From Oscheius dolichura (lineage: Eukaryota > Nematoda > Chromadorea > Rhabditida > Rhabditidae): a stretch of 64,000 nucleotides of DNA. The stretch spans positions 7,378,001 to 7,442,000 of the forward strand of contig OW051493.1 in assembly GCA_932521035.1 (NCBI GenBank). Direction: 5' to 3'. Both the position numbers and the translations under genes were made by a program. The notes beneath the pieces are model-generated. The model did no database searches. It saw only the letters and a program-made list of their open reading frames with translations, and was not told where the DNA came from. The first letter of the stretch is position 1. Each line of letters starts with the position of its first letter. This document shows, one piece after another, positions 1 through 12,521 of the stretch.

Positions 1-3000
1 TCTATTGCTTTTCTCTGTTTAGATGGTAACATATTCCTCTGGTAGAACATTGGAGACTGGTTCATCTCGCGGATTTGTTTCTTCTCCATGCTCGCTTCCA
101 TTCCATTACAATTTGATGGAGGCGGAAGCAATTGCACTTCATAAGTTCCACCGTTAGACTAAAATATTTATTTATTATTTTTGTTCAGACAATTATCTCT
201 CACCTTTGTCTCCTTATACTGGGTCACAAGGTCCTGAACCTGCTCGGCTAATCCACGCGTTTTTACAGGCTTCTTCTGCTTCCGCCGGGTACAATAATTC
301 ACCACGGTGAATTCTATCATAGCCGAGAACACAAACGCCATGCAGGCACCCATCCAAACATCTATTGCTTTGACATAAGAAGCCTGTACTTTTGTATTAT
401 GGCCAGGAAGGATGGATTACTTGTGGTAGAGCCATTCTCGCCGCGCTACTTTGGGTAGCGAGGGTTAGGAGAGTTGTGATCGAGAGGGAAACCCTTCCCG
501 GAACGGCTTCCACATCCAGCCAAAAGGAGAACCACGAAATGATGACAATAAGAGCCGTTGGAATATAGGACTAAGCCATGGTGTTAAAAAAAGAGGAATA
601 GGAATACCTGGATGATGTGGTGCGTTATCTCGCGGTCAACTCGGAATTCAGCGAAGGCGCAGGACCATACGCCGGTGGCATAGGTATCATTACGGATGAG
701 GAAGGATATGTTACGGAGACGCATGTCAGGCATTCGGATTTCCTGAAAAAGAGAGTTCACGATCAATTCGACGTTCCCTAAACGGTGGGCATGGTGGCAG
801 AAAGTTAAGCCTAAGCGGTGGACATTTCCTACGGTGGATATGGTGGTCGAAAAGTTAAGCCTAAGCGGTGGACAAGTCCTACGGTGGATATGGTGGTCGA
901 AAAGTTAAGCTTAAGTTTTGTTAAAATTCTGTCAACCGTAATCCCTATGATACATGCACTGTTGGCTTCAAGACTCTGTATTTTGTCCCTTACTTGGTTG
1001 ACTTCTACCGGGGATCCACCATTCCAGGCAATTATCAACTGCTCATTATCATAGGCATCTGAAATATGGATTCTTCATTATACAACAGTATTTTTAGCCC
1101 TGATTAAAGTCTTATTCAAGAAATATACTCACAGCTCAGTATCCTCATCCCACATCTTTGCGAATCCAGTGGGTATTTGGCCAAATTCTGCATACACAGG
1201 ACCGTCAAAGAAATTCTAAAGATTTCAGCTTATATTTCCATAATATTGGGGTAAAGCTCACCGACAGTCATACCAAACAGTCCCGTTTGGATAGATCCAC
1301 ACTAGGAAGTTGGGCGAGGTCACCTCATGGAAGTCGGCCGTTCGAGCATTGGCAAAATAGAGATCCGGATGCCAGATAAGATTGAACATCGAACCGTCCT
1401 GAAAAATGAAAACTTTTTGGGGTTCAACAGCTGTCTAACTGTGGCTGCGAAAACTTTTCGCCATCTAGAGCCTTCTCCACCCCTTCCCTTCCAAATTCCC
1501 CCGTTTGTTCTCCCTTTCAAAATGTCTGATCATCCACAAAAGCCCCGACTGAAAACAGCAAAATTTAGCCATTGTCTGTTTTTTTTTCTTTTGCCTCTTT
1601 CCGGCCTGCTCTCCGACCCCTTCTCCCCTCTTTTTTCACGCTCCTTTTAGGACGTCTTTTTCAGTTCACCCCGAGTTTTTTTGCCCCCGGGGCACGGCAG
1701 CGAACTTCGTCGAAAAAGTTAAGAGCAGATTATGACTTGGCATTTGACTTGAGTGGACGACGGGATGGATCAGAGGGGGTAGTCTTTGAACCGGACGGCT
1801 CATCTGCCCCTGGGTGAAGTAGGGGGTCTTTGGTCAGATAACGAAAGGATGGGGATAATTTTCGGGAGAGAAGGCCAGATGGAGCCCCGAGAATTACACA
1901 AAAGTTATGGAAACATAGTAGTAATAAACTAGCGGATCAAATCTCCCGAACGTCCAACCGGGTTTGATCCAAATTCGCCTGCACCCGTAAAATCTCGGCA
2001 GGCGATTCTTCTTTTATTTACGGTTCGCGTCTTTACTGTTCGTTCTACTGCCGAGATTCTACGAGTGCAGGTGCGCGATATTCAACTGTCCGCCGCCCTA
2101 CCTTGACTAAAATCCTCTTGGTTCCGTTATGGCGTAGCCGTTCGTCGATCCATTTCTCCTGGAAGTAGATATCCACTTGAAAATCCTGAAAAACGAATAC
2201 TTCCTTATTTTCAAAATTGAATTCTTCCCCTTTCCCTAAACAACTCCAGTCCGTTTTTGGTGCCCTTCTCCTTGTGAAGCCCTGTCCCCCGGGGCATAAC
2301 TCTCCCGTGATGGATATCCTTCATGGGTATGTGTTTTTTTTGTCTCCCGTTTGCTGAGAAGAGGAGAGGAAAGCCGAGAAGAGATGTCAAGAAGACAACT
2401 GACAACTGGGAGTGTTGAGTTTTTAACAAATTCACGAGTTTTTGAGGGGGAGCCGGGGAATGAGCCCATTCGGGAGACAGAACTGTCTAGCTGTGGCTTT
2501 TGTTGTCGCAGTTGTGGTTCTTGGTGGGGTCTACCTGTAGCTCTCACTGTTGTGTTCGACTGTCTAACTGTCACACCTAGAATGTTGTGGTGTCCCGATC
2601 AACTCTATATCCACGCGCCTCTCCACCCACCCGTGGCCTCAATTTTTCGTCTCGGGTGTTGCCCTGCTGTCTAACTGTGGTGTTCCTGTTTTCTCTCTAG
2701 CATTCGATGCAGGTGTTGTCAGATGTCTAACTACCGCTGGTCTACGTCACCAAGAGGAAACTTCTTCGCTGTCCCCGGCTTCCTCTTCTCCCCGGAATAA
2801 TAGCCACTTGTCCGCCGGACCCTCGTCTGACCCCAGTCGCGGGCCCTTAAAATTATACGCGACCTTATGAATTAATAACTTTGTCAGGGGACAAAATTTC
2901 AACTCTTGGGATCTGCCGCCACAATAAAACAAAAGCCAGGGATCTTTGAGACCCCAGGAATCGGCGCACTCTCTCCCGCCAGGTTAGGTATTCCAAGAGG

Positions 3001-6000
3001 ATAATGAACAAGACCCGAAACATCACCACCTCGCCGTTGCCCCTTTGGCAAAACCTCCCGAGGGATCCCTAGAGGGAAAAAACACGGCAACCATTGAACT
3101 CGGGGCATGATATTTTTGAGAGGAAGTCTAGTTTAATGGAGCGGGAGGGAACGGGTGGGAGAAGGAGAAATTGATCCTAGGAAACTGTGAAGGAAGGGGG
3201 AAGTGGCACCGAACGGACACCGGCTTAAAATGGCCGACAGTAGCATCCGTATTTCACTCACCATGGTCTGAGCCCGGAAGGAGGACATTCCCTCGATGTA
3301 CATCTGAATGTGGACAGTCGTTGGCTGATCTGAAAAGCAAAAGTTTCAATCTCTATTTTCGTCTCTTTGTCCCATCCCTTCCACTCCAGGTTATAATCCA
3401 ATTTGCTCTCCCCTTGCAAAAACTTCCTCTCCCTCCCAGTATGTACATAATGGGGCAGGGAGTTTAACCGTTGTTTTCTAAATCAACCGAAAGAGAACAA
3501 GGCAACATTTCCGTTTTGAGAACAACGACAGCGAGCACACGCGCGTAATTGGCTATTTAGCTCCTCGGAGCGCCTGGACCGACAAAATGTGTTGTGTTTG
3601 TTCTCACACCCGGGGGGAAGGACTCATTTTGACACATATTGCTGTTTTTTTTGAGGGAAACAGAACAATATTCAAGGAATAAGGGCCTGTGGACATGAAA
3701 CAGCCAAAACCACTTCGACGTGTGTCTAGGTTTGCAGAAGACGAGCGTATTTCGCTTCAGAACCCAAAAAAATGCTGTTATGAGAGCTCGTATCCATGTC
3801 ATGCCCCAGACGCCCCGAGAACACTTTACTGGACAAAATGACCCTCTCGAATACCCCCTAGACAGCTTCTGGAACGCATTTCAAGAAATGGGATCATTGC
3901 AAACAGAATTATCGGCTGGAAATAGGCTCATTCAACTCAGTTTTTGACGCTTTTTGACGCGAAATTTGCATTTTACAGCTTTTGTGGTGGGGGATAGGGG
4001 TACTGAAATGAAATCAACTTTTGTGGATCGTTAGTTCCAAACTTTTGCGGACTCATTTCGCAGCGGGCCTGCAAACATTCTAACGGCTGCCAGCCGAACT
4101 CGCCCACTTCTCTGGATTTCTTCAAGTTTTCCAGGTTAGCAACAGCCACATTAAAGAACTGGTCCCTCTCCTATTTACGTGATTTCTTTTATTTATTTGC
4201 CCCTCATCAGATCAAAGCCCAAAGGCAAAGTTTCCCCACTTATTCTGTATGCAAATGGTTGGGATTGCTCCCGCTCTTCTCCTCTTACAGATGTAAATTG
4301 CCTCCCTCTCCCTCGCTTGAAATTTGCACCCTCAAGCAAAATCCAGAAAAAGGAACGAACATAATTAAGAACATCAGCAATTGTCTCTCGATAATCTCTG
4401 TCCTTAATTGTGTCCTCCCGGTTCAAGAGCACCCAAAGGAGCCGGCAGAGCAGAGCAGAGAGACATTTTTCTGACGGAAGAAGCTTTTTGTCGGTTTTTA
4501 AAGGACCCGGACACTTTTGGTTGGATAGCCAAAATAAGTGGGCGACGACGAGAGACCGCGGGATTCTTTTGTTTTTTAACTCCAAAAAACACGAGAAGAA
4601 GACGAACTCCGGGACGTCATTTTTAAATATTTTAACGACTGGCGCCGCATTTCGTCCCCGTCCTCCCCCAAAGTGTAAAAGTGAGATATCCGTCAGGGTG
4701 GGATGATTAATTGTTTCGAGAAAACGTCTGCGGGAATAGAAACAAACTCTTTGAACCCTCCTCAAAATGTTCTCAGAACTCCAATCTGATTTCCTCTTTA
4801 AATCGGGGCGATTGTTCTTCTGCCGTCTCCTGTTTCAGGCTCCAGCGACGAAAACATGCCCTCGTGGGAGAAGCAATTGTTATTCAAAAAAGGGTTCAAA
4901 AAGGAGGAGGAAGTGACCGTACTCCCCACCCTCTTCTTCGACATGGGCTTTTAATCCCCTCGGCTGTCCTAGTCCCCGCTGAGGGTGGAATGACTCTTGA
5001 CCCGCCTAAAGAACTCGGACGAGGAACTAACGGAAGCATTTGACGGCTATTAGGGGGCCAGCTAACAGGAAAAGTGATGTTTCTAGCGTTGGGGAATGTT
5101 GGAAAATAGCGGTTGAGCCACTTAAAATAGAGAGAAATACAGGAAATACGGTAGGGGGCCCGTTACCGTAATCTTCTCTTGTTTTGAGCAGCTAGTCACA
5201 GCTCGCCGAGGTCGCCACCTCAAAGGTCTAAAATGACTAAATTGGTTCTGCAGCGACCACATGCCAGTTTTTCATATATGCGTTTCTACACATTTTCATG
5301 TGTTTTCGATGTTTTAATCGGTCTTATCGACCCCAAATTACAGTAGTACAAAAAATAAAAACATAAAATAACGCAGATTTGAGGCGTAATGGAATATCAG
5401 TGAATTTTTGCAATTTACAGAAAATTATATAAATGTGCAGTTCTCTCTACTAAACGTCTACAAAGTTGTTCTAGCTGCAGTACTAAAATTGCGCTGGTCC
5501 CGGCACGATGACGGTGACGGGCGGCGTTGTTCAGCCGCGGCGAGCTGTGTAGTACCTGTTTTCCGAATCCAGAACCGAATTTCATTAATTTTCAGATTCA
5601 AACAACAAAAAGTGCTGTTTTAAAAATTGTACAAAGTAAGGAATTAATTATAGAAACCGCAAAATGAGAGAGAAAATCTCAAAATATTGTAGAAAGGCGA
5701 AATACAGGAACCTAGGACGGCTTTGCCCCTCGAATGGTCTTTTTCGGCCCCTAGAACTAAATTCACCAAATTAAACAAGAAACGTGATATTACTAGAGTT
5801 GTAGAAAGGAGTAAATTAAATATGGAGACTTTTAAAATGGACAGAAATTCATAGGTTAAGGTAAAAAGACGAATTATACCCTAGTAACCTAGCAGATAAT
5901 CCTTATTGTCAGGGTCCAGGCGAACTTTTATGAATTTCCTTGCTGTGTATGAGTGCAACTAGCGGTCACGTACATTTTAAATCTACTCTTTTTGAATTTT

Positions 6001-6215
6001 GCCCTACCAGTCCACTGATCCGTAAAGAGAATTCCAACACCCTCTCTGTCGGTCTCCCCTCCGGCTCTCTTACCTGCATCCTGCCTCGGATAGGCATTTC
6101 GATCATAGCGACGGCTTTTCAAAATCCGTGTCAGATCGTTGTCCTCCAATTCGGTCAGGTTTATAAACCCCGCTTGAACGGTAGATAAAATAGCTAGAAG
6201 TGAGAAATAAAGCAT
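1..6215 (-). CDS. Cys-loop ligand-gated ion channel, anion-type (3' end off window)
   Basis: This is a pentameric ligand-gated channel of the plasma membrane. Ten exons join in phase: 6215-6074, 3329-3262, 2185-2102, 1398-1262, 1215-1133, 1058-994, 742-608, 570-421, 383-204 and 158 to beyond position 1. The start MLYFSLLAILSTVQA is a signal peptide. The extracellular domain has WHPDLYFANA and a Cys-loop of exactly C-x13-C (CMQNLAKYPLDSQRC). M1 follows at SYIPTALIVII, M2 at VPGRVSLSITTLLTLATQS and M3 at VWMGACMAFVFSAMIEF. The M3-M4 loop reads to KAI just before M4, which is off the window. The M2 sequence and the SYVKAIDVW linker belong to the GABA/glycine/GluCl/acetylcholine-gated chloride branch. 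The selectivity position reads PGR where PAR is usual. The transmitter cannot be told. Introns 1 and 2 are large (2.7 and 1.1 kb); the others are as short as 37 nt. Confidence 0.9.
786..912. repeat. Tandem repeat, about 50-bp unit, in a channel-gene intron
   Basis: Two near-identical copies and a partial one of a unit built on TACGGTGGATATGGTGGTCG and AAAAGTTAAGCCTAAGCGG. They lie in the 251-bp intron between the receptor exons at 1058-994 and 742-608. The CCACCGTTTAGGCTTAACT-type word returns near 63.5 kb in an intron of the WD40 gene. Confidence 0.8.
1976..2082. repeat. Imperfect inverted repeat, foldback or MITE-like
   Basis: The left arm starts CGCCTGCACCCGTAAAATCT and runs into CGGCAG. 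The right arm, CTGCCGAGATTCTACGAGTG then CAGGTGCG, is its near reverse complement. The arms are about 27 bp with about 45 bp between them. It lies in a channel-gene intron. No clear target duplication was seen. Confidence 0.6.
5193..5410. repeat. Dispersed repeat, copy 1
   Basis: About 215 bp starting near CACAGCTCGCCGAGG and running through CGGTCTTATCGACCCC to GGAATATCAGTGAATTTTTG. It is nearly identical to 7117-7332, and its first 50 bp are echoed at 39667-39720. It lies in the first intron of the channel gene and has no coding content. Confidence 0.85.
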
Positions 6216-8153
6216 AAGTTGTCACAGCATAGAGAGCTGGCCAGCTCGGAAGCTCTCTAGGGGGCGGGCGGCACAGGGCGAGGGCGACGGCGACGGACAC
6301 TGCTCCCCTCCGGGGCGGGGTTCTCTTTCTTTTCTTAACGGAAGGCGGGTTGGGACACTTTTATCCCAGAGGAAGTGACCCCCAACATCGATGCCCCAAG
6401 GAAAAAAGTTAGTGACAGGACAAGATGACTCTTAGGTCAGCAGCTGAGAACTAGAAACTTTTCGAAGAAAATTACACTGGAGCAGACAAGTTACGGAAAG
6501 TGAATGGTGACAAATGGGCAAAGATAATGACCAACAAGATGACGGTGAAGGCATTTTTCTGCAGAACGCGGGGGAGTTGACCCCGTGGTACCGAAAAACA
6601 GGCTCAGATCCGAGTGAAAGAAGGGGAACGGCCCATTTTTTTTTGGTCGTTTTTAGAGCGCGCTATCGGCTCCAGGATCCGATGTTTTAAAAACTAGGCT
6701 CTGATCGGGCGAAAGGTTCATCTAACTGGTTCTCCCTTGGGGTAGGACCATTGAATTAGAGCTTTACTTCTGTATCGACCAGTATAGGGGCATTCCCAAG
6801 CTTTTCGTACGGTATGCCATTGTGTTGTAAAGGTACAAAGGGTCTCAAAACGAGCCAATCCAGCCAAACCCGATTTTCCTGAAAATGTGTATACTGTATC
6901 GCGCGTTATTTGTGTTTACCCCTGTGAAAGGCTAAGTTACGTAATGACGTTTGTGCTTAAAACTCTTTTTCCTTCTGAAGAACCCCAATTTTTTTTATTG
7001 CGCCGGGTGCGCCGTACAAAGTTGCACTAGTGACTAGTGTTGTTTGATGAAGTTTGGCCATGAAATAAGCGAGAAGGAGCGACAAACGCGTTTAGAAAAG
7101 TCCGTCCGCCGTCCGGCGTCACAGCTCGCCGAGGCCAACACCTCAAAAGTCTAAATGACTAAAATGGTCCCGCGGCGACCACATGCCAGTTTTTCATATA
7201 TATGTTTCTACAGATTTTCACATGTTTTTGATGTTTTAATCGGTCTTATCGACCCCAAATTACAGTAGAACAAAAAATAAAAACATAAAATAACGCAGAT
7301 TTGAGGCGTAATGGAATATCAGTGAATTTTTGTTCCGAACTAACCCAAAAATAAGTTTTTCCCATGATAATCTTCCGTTTATAACTTAAAATGCTCCCCA
7401 TAACAAGACTAATTGATTGCAGTAAAAATGAAAAAGATCGGATGTCACAGTTTTGAGAAAGAAATTGGCAAAGATTTTGACCGATTTTTCAAAAAATCGA
7501 CGTTGGATGGAAACGGTTGTAAACAGCGGACAAACAGCGTTTTTTGTATTGAAGATTACGGTATTCAACTTTGTAGCATCAAACACTTCTTATCCAGACA
7601 TACGTTTTCGGAGTTCTTGGGCTTATTCGATGCAGAAATAAATGGAGATTCTACAGCAATTGTGGGACCAAAATCTGTTCGCATTTTGATAGTGAAAAAC
7701 ACAAAAAACTAATTCTCTTTGCTGCGCTACATTTGTAGGAACCAAAAAAGTTTTTCCGCGACAGTTGACGAAACTGAATAAGAAATACTGTAAAGCGGGA
7801 CCTAGGCAGAGGGTCGGGGGCGGCAGCCCCCCCCCCCCCCCCCCCTCGGAAGAAAAAAAATAAAGGGATGAAAAAAAGTCAAAAACAGCCGTTATTTGTG
7901 GTATTGTTCCCCTTTTGTAGATTCCTCTCCATTTCCCAATATTGTTCCCTTTTTGTACCCTCCTTGTAAACGCAAATAACACTTTTTGTTGAGATTTCTC
8001 CTTTTCCAACAAACGAATATACCTCTGATCCCCAAAATTCGACCAATTGAGCATTTTATTTAAACGTGATGAATTCTCTTATTTCCTTCACAGAAGAAGA
8101 CAAAGAAAGTAACAAAAAAGGCAAAAACAAGCGGAATGTAAATAAAAGATAAT
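6216..8153. other. Intergenic region
   Basis: This separates the 5' end of the channel gene from the 3' end of the glucuronyltransferase; both are on the minus strand. It holds the second copy of the dispersed repeat and a run of about 19 C at 7829-7847. A plus-strand open frame at 7413-7712 has no recognisable domain and is not called as a gene. Confidence 0.6.
7117..7332. repeat. Dispersed repeat, copy 2
   Basis: Same orientation and sequence as 5193-5410 apart from scattered substitutions and a few small indels, for example GGCCAACACC for GGTCGCCACC. After GTGAATTTTTG the flanks diverge, so the shared unit ends there. Confidence 0.85.
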
Positions 8154-9737
8154 TTAAATTTCAACAGCATAACCGTAAGTAGGACCCTTTGTGTTGGATG
8201 TTTTTGTAGTTTTCGTGTGCCAGACCATGATTTCCATGGGTTCCCTGTCGTGTCCGAACGGCTCGACCTCGTCTTTTTTGTAGCCAAACTGCTTTAGGAA
8301 GCAGTTCTCCGGGCCCTGTTTATACGTCTTGGCACAGGGTCCATTAAACGTGGCACTGTAAACAGAGGGCCGTTATTAAACCTCTTTAAAATAAAACCCA
8401 CTTTGCCCTTTTGATTTCCCTCAAATTAATGGCAAATCCCGCCATATCTGTGGCAAATTCGCGTTTCGGAGCGAAGACCACGTTCCAGGCGCTGATCTTC
8501 CCGTTTTCCACCTTTGGCGCCTCAACGTACGCTCCTCCAACGAGTCCTAAACGGATTTTTTGAGTACTCTAAAGGAAAAAGTACTGACCAACGGCCCAGA
8601 TCCCGATCCTCTTGACGTTCCTAATATATTCGGTGAATAGCCTCACATCATAGCTATTATCGTCGTCGCCAAAGAAGACCACTGCCTCAGTGTCGTCGGC
8701 ATAATTCTCCCGGATATAAGTCAGAGCCAAGTCCCGGTGGGTCCAGCCCCTAGGGGGCATTCCAGGAGCTGTTACGGTAGACAAATAAATATAGGGAAGT
8801 CCGCTCCGGAAGAGGACACGTTCCACCGCCGGCACCGTGTGATTCCCATCTTCGACCACTATCCAATGGAGATTCGAGATATGCCCCAGTGTATTCGACA
8901 GCCTAAAATGAATTGTTAATATTAAATTAGGGCTGCTAATGAGTGAATCGGGGTAACCAAAAATAAGGAAAATGTTTTCCGATGTCGCTAAGAAGAAAAT
9001 GAATTATTTATTGGGGGTGGGTAATAAAGTAGAAAGGCTTGCAGGCTCAGGATGGGGAAGGTGGCAGTTTGCTCAATTGCTGCACGTTTCGGTTCATTTT
9101 TGAGGAAAAAAAACTGGTAAAGGAAACAGTTAGACCAAAGAAATGGACAGTTCAGTGAAATAGCCTCGGCTGGTTGGCTGTCAAGGCGCAATTCCCCCCG
9201 GAGCGAAGGGTTTCTTCATTTTTAACAGGGAAATGGGGCAATTTATTAAAAGACTTGGATAGAAACGAGGACAGAACAATTCTGAATCTAGTAACCTCTG
9301 TTGGTTGGCCAGAAAAATCATAAAAATGATGAAATTGGGGAAGAATTGACCTTTCCGGCAGGGAATGCCCACTTCTCGCCAAATGGGCGAGTTTTCTTCA
9401 TTTTTAGCCGGAAAATAGTGAATGTTTTGACAAAAGTTAAGCATAGAAGAACAATTGTGAAACTAGCTGACCCGTTAAAAATGTCCAGAATTTGGGAATA
9501 AGTGAAGGAAACCAGGGATAGAATGACTCACCGGGTCATGTCGGCCAGCCTCTCCAGCCTCTTGTGTGTCGGAGTAATGACGATGATTATCGTCTCATTA
9601 TTCTTCCCATCTTGTGGAAGATGTCTTCCGACTGACAGGGTTTTCAACAGGAGATATGCCCCGAGAATAAAGAGCACAAAGGAGACGATGCGATTGATCA
9701 CAACGTTGTAGAATGAATAAGAGGAAGAGGAACGCAT
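8154..9737 (-). CDS. GT43 beta-1,3-glucuronyltransferase (GlcAT-like)
   Basis: A Golgi type II membrane enzyme that moves glucuronic acid from UDP-GlcA to a galactose end. In GlcAT-I this completes the proteoglycan linker. Four exons, 9737-9532, 8902-8589, 8546-8402 and 8355-8154, join in phase to 288 residues. A short N-terminus (MRSSSSYSFYN) leads into the membrane anchor VVINRIVSFVLFILGAYLLL. Then come IIIVITPTHKRLERLADMTR, VVEDGNHTVP, the metal-binding FFGDDDNSYD, WAPP-family core sequence ending EFATDMAGFAINL and a C-terminal VEPFGHDREPMEIMVWHTKT. All are hallmarks of GT43. It is somewhat shorter than the 330-350 residues usual for GlcAT-I, mainly in the stem. A possible upstream exon near 9890-9830 would lengthen the N-terminus. 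Whether it is the linker enzyme (sqv-8 type) or one of the other nematode GT43 paralogues cannot be decided here. Confidence 0.92.
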
Positions 9738-12521
9738 GCCATGGATAGCTGCCTTTATGGGGAGAAGCTTCGCCTGAAACGGGGGAGATTATACTTCTTC
9801 TCATTTTATACTACTCTTAACAGAAAAGGCAGCCGCAATTAGCACCTGGATAAGCCACAACTGCATTGAGAGGGAGGAGGGCAGGCTGATCATGCCCGCC
9901 GACCGGAGACCGGGGGGTAAAAACCGTGGGAGTAGGGATTATTAGAGGGATACGGCGGCTGATTTTAAATGATCAGAACAAGGACCACCAGAACGCCCCC
10001 AGAACCCCCGGAAAAGGGAGGAAAATACAGATTGAAAACGATTAGAAAACACGTTTCTTCCCCCTCTAGGAGGGCAGTATTGTTATTTTGACGGGGGGCT
10101 ACTCGCTGTGAGAAGGGACTTCATCAAAACAGAACGAAAAAGAGTAGAAAGGAAGGGGAAAAGCAGGCGGCGTTAGACAGTTTTAAATAGTTCGTAGGGG
10201 GTGTTTGACGTCGAGCAGAGACAGTGATAACGGCCCTTCGGCAAGGACAGCTTTAATTACTTTAGAGGCACATTCCGGCAATACTCCTCTTGGCGGTGGT
10301 GACTATCACCGGAAGGAAAGGAAGGGTCTAATAGACCAAAAGATAACAAAATTGAGGAATGCTTACCATATTCTTCGGCTTTTGAACTATTGGAATACCA
10401 CTAGATTTGGCTCAACCAAAGGGACAATGAGATGTGGGAAATACTGTCTACACGCAACGGCTCGTCCTGGCCCAGCTGCCCCAGATGGGTAATGTTTTTT
10501 GGGAACCCTCAACCAGCTGGGGAAGACCGAGAACCCCCTTCGTTTATACGTAATCCTTCTCGTAAAAAGGGTATGTCGTTTCATTTGTAGTTTAGTAGTT
10601 TAGTTTATAGGTGTAGCAGATCTTTAGTTCGCCCACCCGCCGTCTACGTCGCTCTTCGAATGTCTTTATGGGTGGGAGCAGCGATGAAAAGTCGCGAACG
10701 TATGATCTTTACAAATCTACAGACACAGAGATTAGCGCTGATCTTTCTCGGTCAAATAAAACGGGCAAACTGATCAACGACTTGCGGCTCCCTTTTGTCT
10801 CCCCCAGGTTCCATAAGAAACCCGGAATGGTATTGACCAGTAAAGAGAGAAATACGGGGCGTTTGCCGGTGATTTCTACAGTGATAAAGAACTATAAACG
10901 GACAGCTTTGGGGCCACACCGGAGTAATACCCCCAGTGACTGTGTCATAGGAGGGGACTTTTATAGGGCAAAAGATAACAAGAGGCAGAGAATTGCTTAG
11001 TGGAGGTTCAAATCAGAATCAGGTGTACGAAAGCCTTGTCCTGGCCCAACCAACTGGATGGTTCCCTTCTTCGCCCATCCCTGGTAAATAGCGAAGGGTG
11101 CATTCAGGATACCATGGTTTTACAGGGAAGAGCTTCCTCCTCCTTTTCGGCATTACAAATCAGCCGGCTCTTCCCCGCCCTGTAGACATTATTCCCCCTG
11201 GCGATAGTTTTTAGGTGTGAGACCCCTGGCAAAAAGCCATGAACTTGTGGTCTCTACCAAACTGCGAACAAACCGCTCAGTCTGATCCGTTTAGGCCACG
11301 GAAATGGACACGCTATAAGAAGTTAAGACGGCACTCTGCGTGGGTTGGACGGCCCCATTGGCTACCTTTCACATCAATAAGGAACTGAGGAACTGTTTGG
11401 AGCTCTTCAACAAGGAGGAAGAAGTAAATAGGGAAATATATAGGTTCCAAATAGAGATAGAAAAAGGGGATTGGAATAGGCGAAATGGAGTGAATTAGGG
11501 GGGCTTGAGGGGGAGACGCGTAGGTAATGTGAGCGGGGAAAAACGAGCGCAGATCGAGAGTGAGAGCGGCACTGGCTGGCTGTACTGGTAAAAACCGGGG
11601 GGAGATTGAACTGTTGAAACCCTCCGCTCTACTATAAAACCGTCGGCATTAATCCTATTCCTCCCAATTTGACTTCACTCCCCACCCCCTCCAAGGGACT
11701 GCAAAAATGTGATAAACATCACAAACCATAAAAGTTGGTGGACCCTTTATCAGAGAGGTAGCGGTCTTCCCCAATTGGAAGTGTCAAGGATAATACAACT
11801 AATTGGCAGAGAAGATCTCACTTTCCCACCATCAGAGTCCGCAGACGGATTGAAAACGGCATCACAGTTCCTGTCTCTATTAATTAGATTTCGGATTTTT
11901 CTGTCCCCCCCTCTCCAGGGGACAACGGCGGGGGACGGGAACGACAGTAAAATAAACTAGAGATAAAGGGGCAAACTGTCGGTCGTAGGGTTCCAGCTGA
12001 TAAGAGGAAATGGGGGGGGGGGGGGGGGTAGTTCCCTCTAATTTAGACGGCTATCGTCATACAAGTGGGATAACATCGTGGTGAGACTGCGGAGTAGAGT
12101 ACGGTTGGGAACTAGGGAATAAGCCTACGACATTGGATACAAGAAATTCTTTAGACTGCCTCTGGTGCTCTGGCATTTTAAGAGCGTTTGGCGGTCTGAG
12201 AATCGTATACAGAGGCCACCGGAGCCCAGATGTTGCGCGGGATCGGCTTCAGATAAACAGAAGAACACGGAGATAAAACGCCGCTATAAAGCTATCGTGT
12301 AGGTCTGGCAGCCTTGCCGGACCCTGGATTTAGGAAGCAGCGAATATGCATCCCGTAGATCGAGTACAAGACACATTGGACTGTCCCCGGACGTCTTTGG
12401 AGCTTGCAGAGCCATGGGGATGGGATTGTGGGACTCAAACTGTAGAGTATTGGGTTTAGACCGCCCCTGCCTCTTCCTTTCGCTTTGAGGTCTGTTTGAC
12501 AGGCAAAATTACCTTCAGACT
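9738..12521. other. Gene-poor region
   Basis: No exon chain with supporting splice sites and a known domain was found on either strand. Open frames of 60-110 codons at 10.2-11.2 kb and 12.3-12.6 kb have no family signature. There is an 18-bp G run at about 12011-12028. Confidence 0.5.

Noticed and set aside
7413..7712. Plus-strand open frame of 99 codons as a gene
   Set aside because: No start context, splice sites or family signature, and it lies next to a dispersed repeat.
7829..7847. Long C and G runs (also about 12011 and 13279) as a regulatory G-quadruplex array
   Set aside because: Single homopolymer runs, not spaced G tracts. Their lengths are also prone to sequencing error.
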